NCBI GenBank assembly: GCA_964577205.1
Contig: CAZNYG010000035.1
Coordinates: 1-22,355 of the forward strand
Direction: 5' to 3'
DNA from: CAZNYG01 sp964577205
Lineage (GTDB): Bacteria; Elusimicrobiota; Endomicrobiia; Endomicrobiales; CAIRNS01
DNA length: 22,355 nt
Part shown: one piece after another, positions 15,219-21,897 of the stretch
How positions within the stretch are numbered: position 1 is the first letter of the stretch
How the letters are laid out: the number at the start of each line of letters is the position of its first letter
Notes under the pieces: model-generated
The model's input: only the letters and a program-made list of their open reading frames with translations
Told to the model about the DNA's origin: nothing
Databases searched by the model: none
Made by a program: the position numbers and the translations under genes

Positions 15219-16649
15219 GTGTCTTCATTATTGATCGTCATTCCGCTTATCGCGCTGCTTCTATTGAATCTCCCGCTCGGCTCCTGGCTCAGGAAGGTCT
15301 CGGTGTGGGCCGTGCTTCTTCTGGTTGCCGCGGAGGCGTTTTCGGCTATATTCCTTCCCTCCTGCGTATGGTCCGGAGCGTGCGAGTGGGTCATGCCATT
15401 CTTTTCGTTCTCGCTGACCGTCGATCCTCTGGCCGTGGTCATGCTTGTCTCCATTTCGGTTGTAACTTTCTCGGCCCTCCTGGTAGGCTGGTATTCCATC
15501 AAAGATCTCACCAGAAAGTTCGACTTCGTGAACCTCGTCCTGATGAGCCTGATCGGGATGAACGGCATCGTTCTTGTGAACGATCTTTTCTCCCTGTACG
15601 TATTTCTCGAGATCGTCGCGGTCTCCTCCTTCATCCTGATAGCGTTGCATAAGGACAAAGACGCGCTGGAAGGTTCATTCAAATATCTCGTATTGTCGGC
15701 GGTCGCCACGGTATTCATGCTGAGCTCTATCGCGCTTCTCATGATGGTGACCGGCGAAACATCGTTCGCGGCCGTCGCCGCGTCGCTGAAAGCGTCCCCG
15801 GCAAACCCGCTGGCAGTCGTCGCGGCAGCCCTTTTCGTTGGCGGGCTGTGCATCAAAGGCGGCCTTGTCCCTTTTCACGGATGGCTGCCCGACGCCTATT
15901 CTTCAGCGCCGGCCGGCGCATCGGTGCTTCTTGCAGGCATCATCACGAAAACTACCGGTATCTATACGATGGTCCGGCTGATTACCGCGGTATTCGGGTA
16001 CAGCGAACCGATCAGAGAGATCCTGCTTGCCGCTGGCGCGGTTTCCATACTGGTCGGAGCGCTGGCGGCGCTCGGGCAGAAAGATATTAAACGCATGCTG
16101 GCGTTTTCCAGTATCAGCCAGGTGGGCTACATTGTTGTCAGTCTTGGCGCGGGCACGCCGCTCGGGATCGCGGGCGCAGTTTTCCATCTGTTCAACCACT
16201 CCATATTCAAATCACAGCTGTTCGTCAATGCCGCGGCGGTGGAAGAACAGGCCGGCACGCGGGACATGGACCGGCTGGGCGGCCTCGCACAGCGCATGCC
16301 CTTTACCGGCGCCACGTCGATCGTCGCTTTCCTTTCCACGGCAGGCATACCGCCTTTATCCGGTTTCTGGAGCAAACTGATCATAATCATGGCCCTATGG
16401 CAGTCAGGCCATTCATACTACGCGGCCCTCGCTATACTGGCAAGCATCATCACGCTGGCATATTTCCTTTCGATGCAGCGCAGAGTTTTCTTCGGCAAAG
16501 TGCGCGAGGGGCTTGAACATATCAAAGAGGCGCATCCCGGCATCGTCATTCCCGCGGTCATACTGGCCCTTATAACAATCGGCGCCGGCATCTTTTTCCC
16601 GTACGTACTGACGGCATTCATTCTGCCGGTACAGAGTATTATCGGTTGA
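15219..16649 (+). CDS. Hydrogenase antiporter-like membrane subunit 3 (NuoN/HyfF/MrpD-type)
   Basis: Third ion-pathway subunit, 476 residues. Conserved charges are Glu131 in YVFLEIVAVSSF, Lys213 in CIKGGLVPFHGWLPDAYSSAP, the lysine of IITKTTGIYTMVR, GQKDIKRMLAFSSISQVGY and the lysine of NHSIFKSQLFVNAA. It most resembles NuoN and the MrpD/MbhH branch. The GTG start at 15219 sits behind CCGGAGGT at good spacing and there is no competing start. A family A repeat begins 15 bp after the stop codon. Confidence 0.92.
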   Translation: MSSLLIVIPLIALLLLNLPLGSWLRKVSVWAVLLLVAAEAFSAIFLPSCVWSGACEWVMPFFSFSLTVDPLAVVMLVSISVVTFSALLVGWYSIKDLTRKFDFVNLVLMSLIGMNGIVLVNDLFSLYVFLEIVAVSSFILIALHKDKDALEGSFKYLVLSAVATVFMLSSIALLMMVTGETSFAAVAASLKASPANPLAVVAAALFVGGLCIKGGLVPFHGWLPDAYSSAPAGASVLLAGIITKTTGIYTMVRLITAVFGYSEPIREILLAAGAVSILVGALAALGQKDIKRMLAFSSISQVGYIVVSLGAGTPLGIAGAVFHLFNHSIFKSQLFVNAAAVEEQAGTRDMDRLGGLAQRMPFTGATSIVAFLSTAGIPPLSGFWSKLIIIMALWQSGHSYYAALAILASIITLAYFLSMQRRVFFGKVREGLEHIKEAHPGIVIPAVILALITIGAGIFFPYVLTAFILPVQSIIG

Positions 16650-16663
16650 TAACGACATTTAAT

Positions 16664-16750
16664 ATCGCAAATTTCAAATTGTAAATTTAACGTCAACGGC
16701 TTTCAACAACTTTAGTTACTCTATCTGCCTTTCAATTTGAAATTTGCAAT
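16664..16750. repeat. AT-rich inverted repeat, family A, copy 2 (complete)
   Basis: The best-formed copy. ATCGCAAATTTCAAATTG (16664-16681) and CAATTTGAAATTTGCAAT (16733-16750) are 18-base inverted arms with one mismatch, around 51 bases. It fills the whole space between the previous stop codon and the GGAGAGG site of the next gene. Confidence 0.85.
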
Positions 16751-16771
16751 TGTCTCTGGAGAGGTTTTATC

Positions 16772-17275
16772 ATGACGATCACAATTATTTTGATGGTTCT
16801 TCTCATCGTTACGGCATTGTGGGCGGTCTTGCGGGGCAGCCTGCTTCGCTCGGCGATAGCTCTCGCGGCGGTCAGCGTCATACTTACGCTTATCATGTTC
16901 CATATGGGCGCTTCGCTTGCCGCGGTTTTCGAGCTTTCCGTGTGCGCGGGACTGATCACGGTCATTTTCATAAGCACCCTCAGCCTGACAAAACCGATGA
17001 CGCATGAAGAGACGCTGCAGCGGACAAAAGGGCGCGTCAGGCGTTTCTGGTTCCTTCCGGTACTGGTCCTGCTTGCCGGCACGGGCATAGCCCTGATGAA
17101 CATCCCGGCGATAACGGTCGCCCCCGCAGGGCCTGACGCCGACGTGCGCCAGGTACTGTGGAACGCGCGGCAGCTGGACCTTTTCGGCCAGGCGCTGATC
17201 CTTCTGACCGGCGTGTTCGGAGTAGTGGTGCTGTTCAAGGACGCGCTCAAGGGCAAATCCTCCGGCCCCTCTTGA
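16772..17275 (+). CDS. Hydrogenase membrane subunit, NuoJ-type
   Basis: A small membrane subunit of 167 residues that links the antiporter arm to the hydrogenase core. Helices lie near residues 4-20, 27-45, 50-72, 92-110 and 138-156. The segment LAAVFELSVCAGLITVIFIS matches the third helix of NuoJ, the place where complex I has a conserved pi-bulge. DLFGQALILLTGVFGVVVLFK matches the family's C-terminal helix. The ATG follows GGAGAGG. The NuoK-type gene comes next, as in nuo operons. Confidence 0.85.
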   Translation: MTITIILMVLLIVTALWAVLRGSLLRSAIALAAVSVILTLIMFHMGASLAAVFELSVCAGLITVIFISTLSLTKPMTHEETLQRTKGRVRRFWFLPVLVLLAGTGIALMNIPAITVAPAGPDADVRQVLWNARQLDLFGQALILLTGVFGVVVLFKDALKGKSSGPS

Positions 17276-17302
17276 ACACAATAGAGTGAACTGCGCAAGG
17301 TG

Positions 17303-17331
17303 TTTTCAGACGGCGCGGGAATTGATATAAT
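17303..17331 (+). promoter_or_regulatory. Candidate internal promoter upstream of the NuoK-type gene
   Basis: TTTTCA (17303-17308) and a perfect TATAAT (17326-17331) are separated by 17 bases in a 160-bp non-coding gap. If active, it would let the K-A-B-C-D-H-I and protease genes be expressed partly independently of the antiporter genes. Confidence 0.4.
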
Positions 17332-17350
17332 AGGGTGATAATCTCTAAAT

Positions 17351-17430
17351 GAAAGGGTTTAAGGGGAAACTGTTTTCCCCTTTTACAGGCGGCACGAGGC
17401 TCGATCCTCTGCTTCATGCGGCTTCAGGGA
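17351..17430. repeat. Dispersed repeat, family D, copy 1
   Basis: About 80 bp, closely matching 18154-18232. Shared elements in order are GAAAGGGT(T/C)TAAGGGGAAAC, then a CCCCTTTTACA block, then GC(G/C)GCA(C/T)GA(A/G)GC and finally GCTTCA-GCGG. The first part folds into an AAGGGGAAA/TTTCCCCTT-type hairpin. It ends 5 bp before the likely NuoK-type start codon and supplies its ribosome-binding site, CAGGGA. Confidence 0.85.
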
Positions 17431-17435
17431 ACTTT

Positions 17436-17756
17436 ATGAGCGGTGACATGAACCTTTATTTCAGGCTGGGAGCGGTATGTATTCCCCTTCTTTTCATCAC
17501 AGGGTTGTACTGCATCCTGGTGACGCACAACCTTATCAGGACTCTGATCGGCCTCGAGATACTTACCAAGGCGGTGACGCTGCTGATCATCATGGCGGGC
17601 TACGCCACGCACCGCATGGCGATAGCCCAGTCGATGGTCATCACGCTTATCGTCATAGAAGTGGTGGTCATGGTGGCTGCCGCGGGTATCATCCTGAATG
17701 TCAGCCGCCAGTTCGATTCTCTCGACCCGCGCAATTTAAGGAACCTGAAAGGATAA
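17436..17756 (+). CDS. Hydrogenase membrane subunit, NuoK-type
   Basis: A 106-residue, three-helix membrane subunit, the usual size for NuoK. The two membrane glutamates of the ion path are present: Glu41 in RTLIGLEILTKAV and Glu75 in ITLIVIEVVVMVAAAG. GLYCILVTHNLIR matches the start of the family. The reading frame stays open upstream to an ATG at 17349, but those codons are repeat family D. The ATG at 17436 has CAGGGA in front and gives the family length, so I chose it. Four bases separate its stop codon from the NuoA-type GTG. The protein also resembles MrpC and the C-terminal part of HyfE. Confidence 0.87.
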   Translation: MSGDMNLYFRLGAVCIPLLFITGLYCILVTHNLIRTLIGLEILTKAVTLLIIMAGYATHRMAIAQSMVITLIVIEVVVMVAAAGIILNVSRQFDSLDPRNLRNLKG

Positions 17757-17760
17757 TACC

Positions 17761-18093
17761 GTGAGCAAATGGCTGATCGTCCCACCTGTGACGTTTCTCA
17801 TTCTTGTCCTGGCAGGCATGGCAGTTTCGATAGTGTCCTCGCGGCTGGCCGCGAAAAGCTCCGGCCCTTCAGCGGGCAAACTTAAGTCCTACGGCTGCGG
17901 TGAAGATGTCGACTGTCCGCGCGTTCAGCCGGATTTTAGTCAGTTTTTTCCCTTTGCCTTTTTCTTTACCATCATGCACGTGGTCGCGCTGATCATCACC
18001 ACGGCTCCGGCCCAGACGATCCGTACCTCGGGCATAGCCGCTCTGTACGTCATCAGCGCCGTCATGGGATTGCTCATTCTTTTCCGGAAATAG
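17761..18093 (+). CDS. Hydrogenase membrane subunit, NuoA-like (divergent)
   Basis: 110 residues and three helices (about 5-26, 62-83, 90-108). KLKSYGCGEDVDCPRVQPDF corresponds to the cysteine loop of NuoA (YECG), which borders the quinone or hydrogenase module. The second helix reads FFTIMHVVALII where NuoA has the acidic FDVE motif; here His73 and Val75 take those places. Position also supports the call: it directly precedes the B-type subunit, as nuoA precedes nuoB. The GTG start follows AAAGGA with suitable spacing. The assignment is by motif and synteny, not by a strong overall match. Confidence 0.75.
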   Translation: MSKWLIVPPVTFLILVLAGMAVSIVSSRLAAKSSGPSAGKLKSYGCGEDVDCPRVQPDFSQFFPFAFFFTIMHVVALIITTAPAQTIRTSGIAALYVISAVMGLLILFRK

Positions 18094-18153
18094 TTTTTGC
18101 AGGTTTTGCCGGCATTTTTTTTCGCAAACTGTTTTTGCCATCATATTCTTCAA

Positions 18154-18232
18154 GAAAGGGTCTAAGGGGAAACGTGTTTCCCCTTTTACAAGCCGCATGA
18201 AGCACGTTTCACCGCTTCAGGCGGGTTGCAGG
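18154..18232. repeat. Dispersed repeat, family D, copy 2
   Basis: Second copy of the repeat at 17351-17430, in the same place relative to the next gene. It has a perfect 10-bp hairpin AAGGGGAAAC-GT-GTTTCCCCTT and a second stem formed by CCGCATGAAGC with GCTTCAGGCGG. It ends in the AGGAG site used by the small-subunit gene. Confidence 0.85.
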
Positions 18233-18240
18233 AGTTTTCA

Positions 18241-18690
18241 ATGAAACTGATGGAAAAAGTCGTTACCTGGGCGCGGACAAAATCCCCGTGGGTCATTCAT
18301 TTCAATTCAGGCGCCTGCAACGGATGTGACATAGAGATCGTCGCGGCGCTGACGCCGCGCTACGACATTGAACGCTTCGGCGCCCAGTTGAAAGGCACCC
18401 CGCGGCACGCCGACGTTCTGCTCTGTTCCGGGCCCGTGACCAGGCAGATACAGGACCGTCTGAAACGAATTTACGAACAGATGCCTGAACCTAAGTTCGT
18501 GATCGCCGTTGGCACCTGTGCCTGTTCCGGCGGCGTGTTCGGCGGATGCTACAGCATACGCGGCGGAGTTGACTCCGTTATTCCCGTGTCGGCCTACGTC
18601 CCTGGATGCCCGGCGAGCCCTGAAGCCATTATCGACGGGGTCGTGAAACTGCTTGGCAGCCTTGAACAGAAGGAAGCGGTAAACGAATAA
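18241..18690 (+). CDS. [NiFe]-hydrogenase small subunit (NuoB/HycG-type), group 4
   Basis: Carries the single [4Fe-4S] cluster that passes electrons to the nickel-iron site; 149 residues. The cluster ligands are Cys26 and Cys29 in GACNGCD, Cys93 in GTCACSGG and Cys123 in PGCPASPEA. The CxxC spacing is that of hydrogenases; complex I NuoB has adjacent cysteines instead. There is no Tat signal or extra cluster domain, as expected of group 4 enzymes on the cytoplasmic side. The frame is open from a TTG at 18226, but ATG 18241 has GGAG six bases upstream and gives the conserved N-terminus. It is followed by the NuoC- and NuoD-type genes. Confidence 0.94.
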   Translation: MKLMEKVVTWARTKSPWVIHFNSGACNGCDIEIVAALTPRYDIERFGAQLKGTPRHADVLLCSGPVTRQIQDRLKRIYEQMPEPKFVIAVGTCACSGGVFGGCYSIRGGVDSVIPVSAYVPGCPASPEAIIDGVVKLLGSLEQKEAVNE

Positions 18691-18738
18691 AGGCATTGCA
18701 GGGCGATGTTTCGCTGTTCACTCTTTTGAATCGCCGTT

Positions 18739-18779
18739 CAATTTGAAATTTGCGATTTGAGATTTTAAATTTTTATGGA
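18739..18779. repeat. AT-rich repeat, family A, copy 3 (half element)
   Basis: CAATTTGAAATTTGCGAT at 18739-18756 is the exact complement of 16664-16681. It is followed by an ATTTTAAATTTTTAT tail like the one at 20542-20558. No clear left arm is seen, so this looks like a half or decayed element. It abuts the GGAG site of the next gene. Confidence 0.72.
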
Positions 18780-18786
18780 GTTTCCT

Positions 18787-19272
18787 ATGACCACTGAAGA
18801 AACCATACAGAACAACCTGATAAAAGCTTTTCCGTTCCTCGAAGGCAAAATAACGATACAACGGGCGCGCCGCATGACCCTTGAAGTGGACCAGGCGCAT
18901 TTCCGTGAAGTGTTCACGCACGCGATACGGAAAGAAGGATTCATTATCCTCTGCACCATTACGGGGCTTGACGAAGGCGATACGATCGGGGCTATATACC
19001 ATCTGGCCCGAGAGAACGGCGTCATACTTAACTTCAAAACGTCGGCTCCCAAAGCAAACCCCGTCTTTGAAACCGTTACCGGAGATTTCCCGGCCGCCAC
19101 GCTGTACGAACGGGAACTGGAAGACCTGCTGGGCGTCAAAGTGAAGGGGCTTCCTGAAGGCAGGCGCTACCCGCTGCCGGACGACTGGCCCGCGGGCCAG
19201 TATCCCCTCCGCAAGGACTGGAAGGCGGATCTCCCGGGCCTCCCGGAAAGAGAGGGCAAACATCATGGGTAA
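18787..19272 (+). CDS. Hydrogenase subunit, NuoC/HycE-N-terminal-type (30-kDa family)
   Basis: A soluble scaffold subunit of 161 residues that packs against the large subunit. The diagnostic stretch LYERELEDLLGVKVKGLPEG (about residues 105-124) is followed by RRYPLPDDWPAGQYPLRKDW, as in NuoC. In HycE and HyfG this domain is fused to the large subunit; here it is a separate gene, as in Mbh and many complex I operons. An earlier ATG at 18775 is in frame, but the ATG at 18787 has GGAG at the right distance (18778-18781). The stop overlaps the large-subunit start by 8 bases, so translation is coupled. Confidence 0.92.
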   Translation: MTTEETIQNNLIKAFPFLEGKITIQRARRMTLEVDQAHFREVFTHAIRKEGFIILCTITGLDEGDTIGAIYHLARENGVILNFKTSAPKANPVFETVTGDFPAATLYERELEDLLGVKVKGLPEGRRYPLPDDWPAGQYPLRKDWKADLPGLPEREGKHHG

Positions 19273-20479
19273 AGTTACCGTCCCTATAGGGCCGCAGCAT
19301 CCCGCGCTGAAGGAACCGGAAAGCTTCAGCATTACGCTCGACGGTGAAAAGATCGTCGCGATGACCATGAAACTCGGCTACAACCATCGCGGCATCGAAA
19401 AAGCCTGCGAAGAGAGGTCGTTCATTCAGGATATATACCTCATCGAACGCATCTGCGGCATCTGTTCGCACACGCATTCCACCTGTTTCATCCAGGCGGT
19501 CGAAGAGATCGCCGGCCTCCAGGTACCCAAACGCGCCCTCGCGTTACGCTCGATCGTTGGGGAGCTCGAACGCATCCACAGCCATCTGCTCTGGCTTGGT
19601 GTCGCGGGCCACGAAGTGGGGTTTGACACGCTGCTCATGTATTCCTGGCGCGACCGGGAAGTGGTCATGGACCTGCTTGCGATGCTTACAGGAAACCGCG
19701 TCAATTACGGCATGAATACCCTGGGCGGTGTCCGCAGGGACATCTCTCCCGAACAGTCTCAGGAAATCCTGAAAGGCATTGATATCCTTGAAGAACGGAC
19801 GAAATACTACATCAAGGTCGCCACAGAAGAAGCAACTTTGATACAGCGCCTCTCCGTTGTCGGCACGCTTTCACACGACGACGCGGTGAAGATGGGAGCT
19901 GTCGGCCCCACAGCCCGCGCTTCTAACGTTGACCGCGACACGCGCCGGGACGATCCCTACGCTGCTTACGGTGACGTTTCCTTCAAAGTGGTGACCGACA
20001 CGCACAACGACGTGTACGGAAGGACGCTGGTGCGTGTTGGAGAGCTGATGGAATCGTACTCAATCATTCGCCAGCTTCTGAAAAGCCTTCCCGAGGGCCC
20101 TGTATCGGTCAAAGCCCCGCGTAAGATCCCCGCAGGGGAAGCTACCAGCCGCTACGAAGCTCCGCGGGGAGAAGACATCCACTACGTAAGATCGAACGGC
20201 ACGGAAAAACCGGAGCGCGTCAAGGTCCGCGCCCCTACGCTGGCGAACCTCCACTCCGTGGCCAAAATGCTCGAGAACGGATATCTCGCCGACGTGCCCA
20301 TCGTTATCGCGGCGATCGACCCCTGCTTCAGCTGCACCGACCGCATGCTGGTCAAACTGAACGAAGCGGGAGAAAAGAAGTCCAGCATGATCGACTGGAA
20401 AACGCTGCGCGCCTACGGCATCGACTGGTATAAGCAGAACAAGGGCATTGATATGACGACAATTAAAAGTGTAAAATGA
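19265..20479 (+). CDS. [NiFe]-hydrogenase large subunit (NuoD/HycE-type), group 4
   Basis: The catalytic subunit; reduces protons or oxidises H2 at a Ni-Fe(CN)2CO centre. All four metal cysteines are present: Cys64 and Cys67 in RICGICSHTH and Cys354 and Cys357 in DPCFSCTDR. True complex I NuoD lacks them, so this is a hydrogenase. After DPCFSCTDR the protein runs on for 44 residues. Cleavage after Arg360, as in HycE, would remove this tail, and a HycI-type protease gene is present downstream. The final codons (IKSVK) lie in the left arm of an AT-rich repeat. The short length (404 residues) reflects the separate NuoC-type gene. It is cytoplasmic and bound to the NuoH-type membrane subunit. Confidence 0.96.
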   Translation: MGKVTVPIGPQHPALKEPESFSITLDGEKIVAMTMKLGYNHRGIEKACEERSFIQDIYLIERICGICSHTHSTCFIQAVEEIAGLQVPKRALALRSIVGELERIHSHLLWLGVAGHEVGFDTLLMYSWRDREVVMDLLAMLTGNRVNYGMNTLGGVRRDISPEQSQEILKGIDILEERTKYYIKVATEEATLIQRLSVVGTLSHDDAVKMGAVGPTARASNVDRDTRRDDPYAAYGDVSFKVVTDTHNDVYGRTLVRVGELMESYSIIRQLLKSLPEGPVSVKAPRKIPAGEATSRYEAPRGEDIHYVRSNGTEKPERVKVRAPTLANLHSVAKMLENGYLADVPIVIAAIDPCFSCTDRMLVKLNEAGEKKSSMIDWKTLRAYGIDWYKQNKGIDMTTIKSVK

Positions 20480-20560
20480 AAAACGCAATTTGAACGGCTT
20501 AACGACGACGTAATTTTTTTCATGTTTTACATTTTACACTTCGCATTTTAAATTTTATTC
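20467..20560. repeat. AT-rich inverted repeat overlapping the large-subunit stop (family A-like)
   Basis: Perfect 12-bp arms AAGTGTAAAATG (20467-20478) and CATTTTACACTT (20530-20541), followed by a GCATTTTAAATTTTAT tail similar to 18761-18775. A short piece, CGCAATTTGAACGG, inside the loop recalls the family A core. The left arm encodes the last residues and most of the stop codon of the large subunit. Confidence 0.72.
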
Positions 20561-20572
20561 CAAGGATTTCTC

Positions 20573-21514
20573 ATGTTACGTTCTCTGTTCAGTATTCTTG
20601 TGTTCCCCGGCTTTATCTTCCTGAGCGCCTTCGGCCTCATCGCGGAATTCATCGACCGCAAGCTTTACGCGCGGTTCCAGAACCGCATGGGCCCGCCCTG
20701 GTTCCAGCCGCTGGCGGATTTCATAAAGCTTCTTGCCAAGGAAGACATAGTACCGGAGGAAGCGGAACCGGGAATGTTCAAGACGCTCCCTCTGGTCGCC
20801 GTGGCGGCGGTGGTATGCGCGTTCCTCTACATTCCCCTCTGGCAGCATACGGGGCTTCTTTCTTTCGAAGGCGACGTCATCGTCGTCATTTATCTGCTGA
20901 CCATCCCGACGGTCACGTTCTTCCTCGCGGGCTGGCATTCAACGTCGCTCTACTCCTTTATCGGCGCGGTGCGCACGCTGACACAGCTTTTCGCCTACGA
21001 GGTTCCACTTTTCCTCGGCGTCCTTGCCCCCGCGCTCCTTGCCGACAGCTGGTCGTTCCAGGGCATTATCCGTTTCTATCAGCTGCACCCGTGGTACTGG
21101 CTTTTCAACCTGCCCGGGTTCGCGGTATCCATTGTGGCGGTCCAAGGCAAACTTGAAAAAGTTCCCTTTGACACCCCGGAAGCGGAAACCGAGATCGTCG
21201 GCGGCACATTCACCGAATACAGCGGCCGTCTGCTCGCCCTGTTTCGTATGGCCATCGACATGGAACTGATCGTTGTCGCATCGCTTCTGGCAGCCGTATT
21301 CCTTCCGTTCGGATTCACCCTTTCGCCGGCCGTAGGATTCGCCTTCTTTATCGTAAAAGTCCTTGCCATCATATTTATATCGTCCCTGGCGCGCTCTTTG
21401 TTCGCACGCCTCAGGATCGAACAGATGATGGAATTCTGCTGGAAATACCTTGCCCCCGCGGCATTGATCCAGATACTGTTTAATCTTATACTGAAAGGGG
21501 TCGTACTGCCATGA
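20573..21514 (+). CDS. Hydrogenase membrane anchor subunit, NuoH/HycD-type
   Basis: A 313-residue, roughly eight-helix membrane subunit that forms the junction between the hydrogenase core and the ion pathway. Two NuoH signatures are clear: AEFIDRKLYARFQNRMGPPW (24-43), in which Asp replaces the usual Glu of the ERK-type motif, and PFDTPEAETEIVGGTFTEYSG, the acidic loop that faces the large subunit. The ATG follows AAGGA with a 6-base gap. Its stop codon overlaps the start of the ferredoxin-like gene by 4 bases (ATGA). Confidence 0.94.
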   Translation: MLRSLFSILVFPGFIFLSAFGLIAEFIDRKLYARFQNRMGPPWFQPLADFIKLLAKEDIVPEEAEPGMFKTLPLVAVAAVVCAFLYIPLWQHTGLLSFEGDVIVVIYLLTIPTVTFFLAGWHSTSLYSFIGAVRTLTQLFAYEVPLFLGVLAPALLADSWSFQGIIRFYQLHPWYWLFNLPGFAVSIVAVQGKLEKVPFDTPEAETEIVGGTFTEYSGRLLALFRMAIDMELIVVASLLAAVFLPFGFTLSPAVGFAFFIVKVLAIIFISSLARSLFARLRIEQMMEFCWKYLAPAALIQILFNLILKGVVLP

Positions 21515-21897
21515 TAAAACCGGGAAAGATGCTGCGTGAGGTCATATGCGCGGTTTTCAAGAAACCGGCCACGGGAAACTACCGCTTTGTCAAAGTGGTA
21601 AGGCTGGACAAGTTCAGAGGTATGCTGAAATTCTCCCCGGAGAAATGGATCGGCTGCAAAATATGCATGAAAGACTGCCCCGCCAACGCGATCGTCATCA
21701 ACAAGGTGGGCGACAAGCAGTTTGAATGCGAAATCAGGCTCGACCGGTGTATCTATTGCGCCCAGTGCGTGGATTCCTGCCCGAAGAAGGCGCTCGAAGC
21801 CACGAAAGAATTTGAACTGGCTCAACTGGACCCGGGAAAGCTGAAGGTGAAATATGCCGGAACTCGACCTGATAGCACTCCTGAAAAAAAACATTGA
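21511..21897 (+). CDS. Ferredoxin-like electron-input subunit (NuoI/HycF/MbhN-type)
   Basis: A 128-residue subunit that passes electrons, presumably from reduced ferredoxin, to the small subunit. The second cluster motif is complete: Cys80, Cys83, Cys86 and Cys90-Pro. The first is not: where CxxCxxCxxxCP is expected the sequence reads WIGCKICMKDCP, so only Cys49, Cys52 and Cys56 remain and Trp46 takes the place of the first cysteine. One [4Fe-4S] cluster therefore lacks a usual ligand and may be [3Fe-4S] or use another residue. The gene starts inside the NuoH-type stop codon and overlaps the protease gene by 44 bases. Confidence 0.93.
   Translation: MIKPGKMLREVICAVFKKPATGNYRFVKVVRLDKFRGMLKFSPEKWIGCKICMKDCPANAIVINKVGDKQFECEIRLDRCIYCAQCVDSCPKKALEATKEFELAQLDPGKLKVKYAGTRPDSTPEKKH

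Noticed and set aside
18094..18153. Terminator after the NuoA-like gene, suggested by runs of T
   Set aside because: There are T-runs next to a short GCCGGC palindrome, but no stem with a proper loop, and the operon clearly continues.
17351..18232. CRISPR-like or tandem repeat array
   Set aside because: Only two copies about 800 bp apart with whole genes between them, and no regular spacers or cas genes.
11696..21897. Ordinary respiratory complex I (11-subunit, Fpo/Ndh-like)
   Set aside because: The D-type subunit has RICGIC and DPCFSC metal-binding motifs, the B-type has CxxC spacing, and a HycI-type protease is encoded; complex I has none of these.
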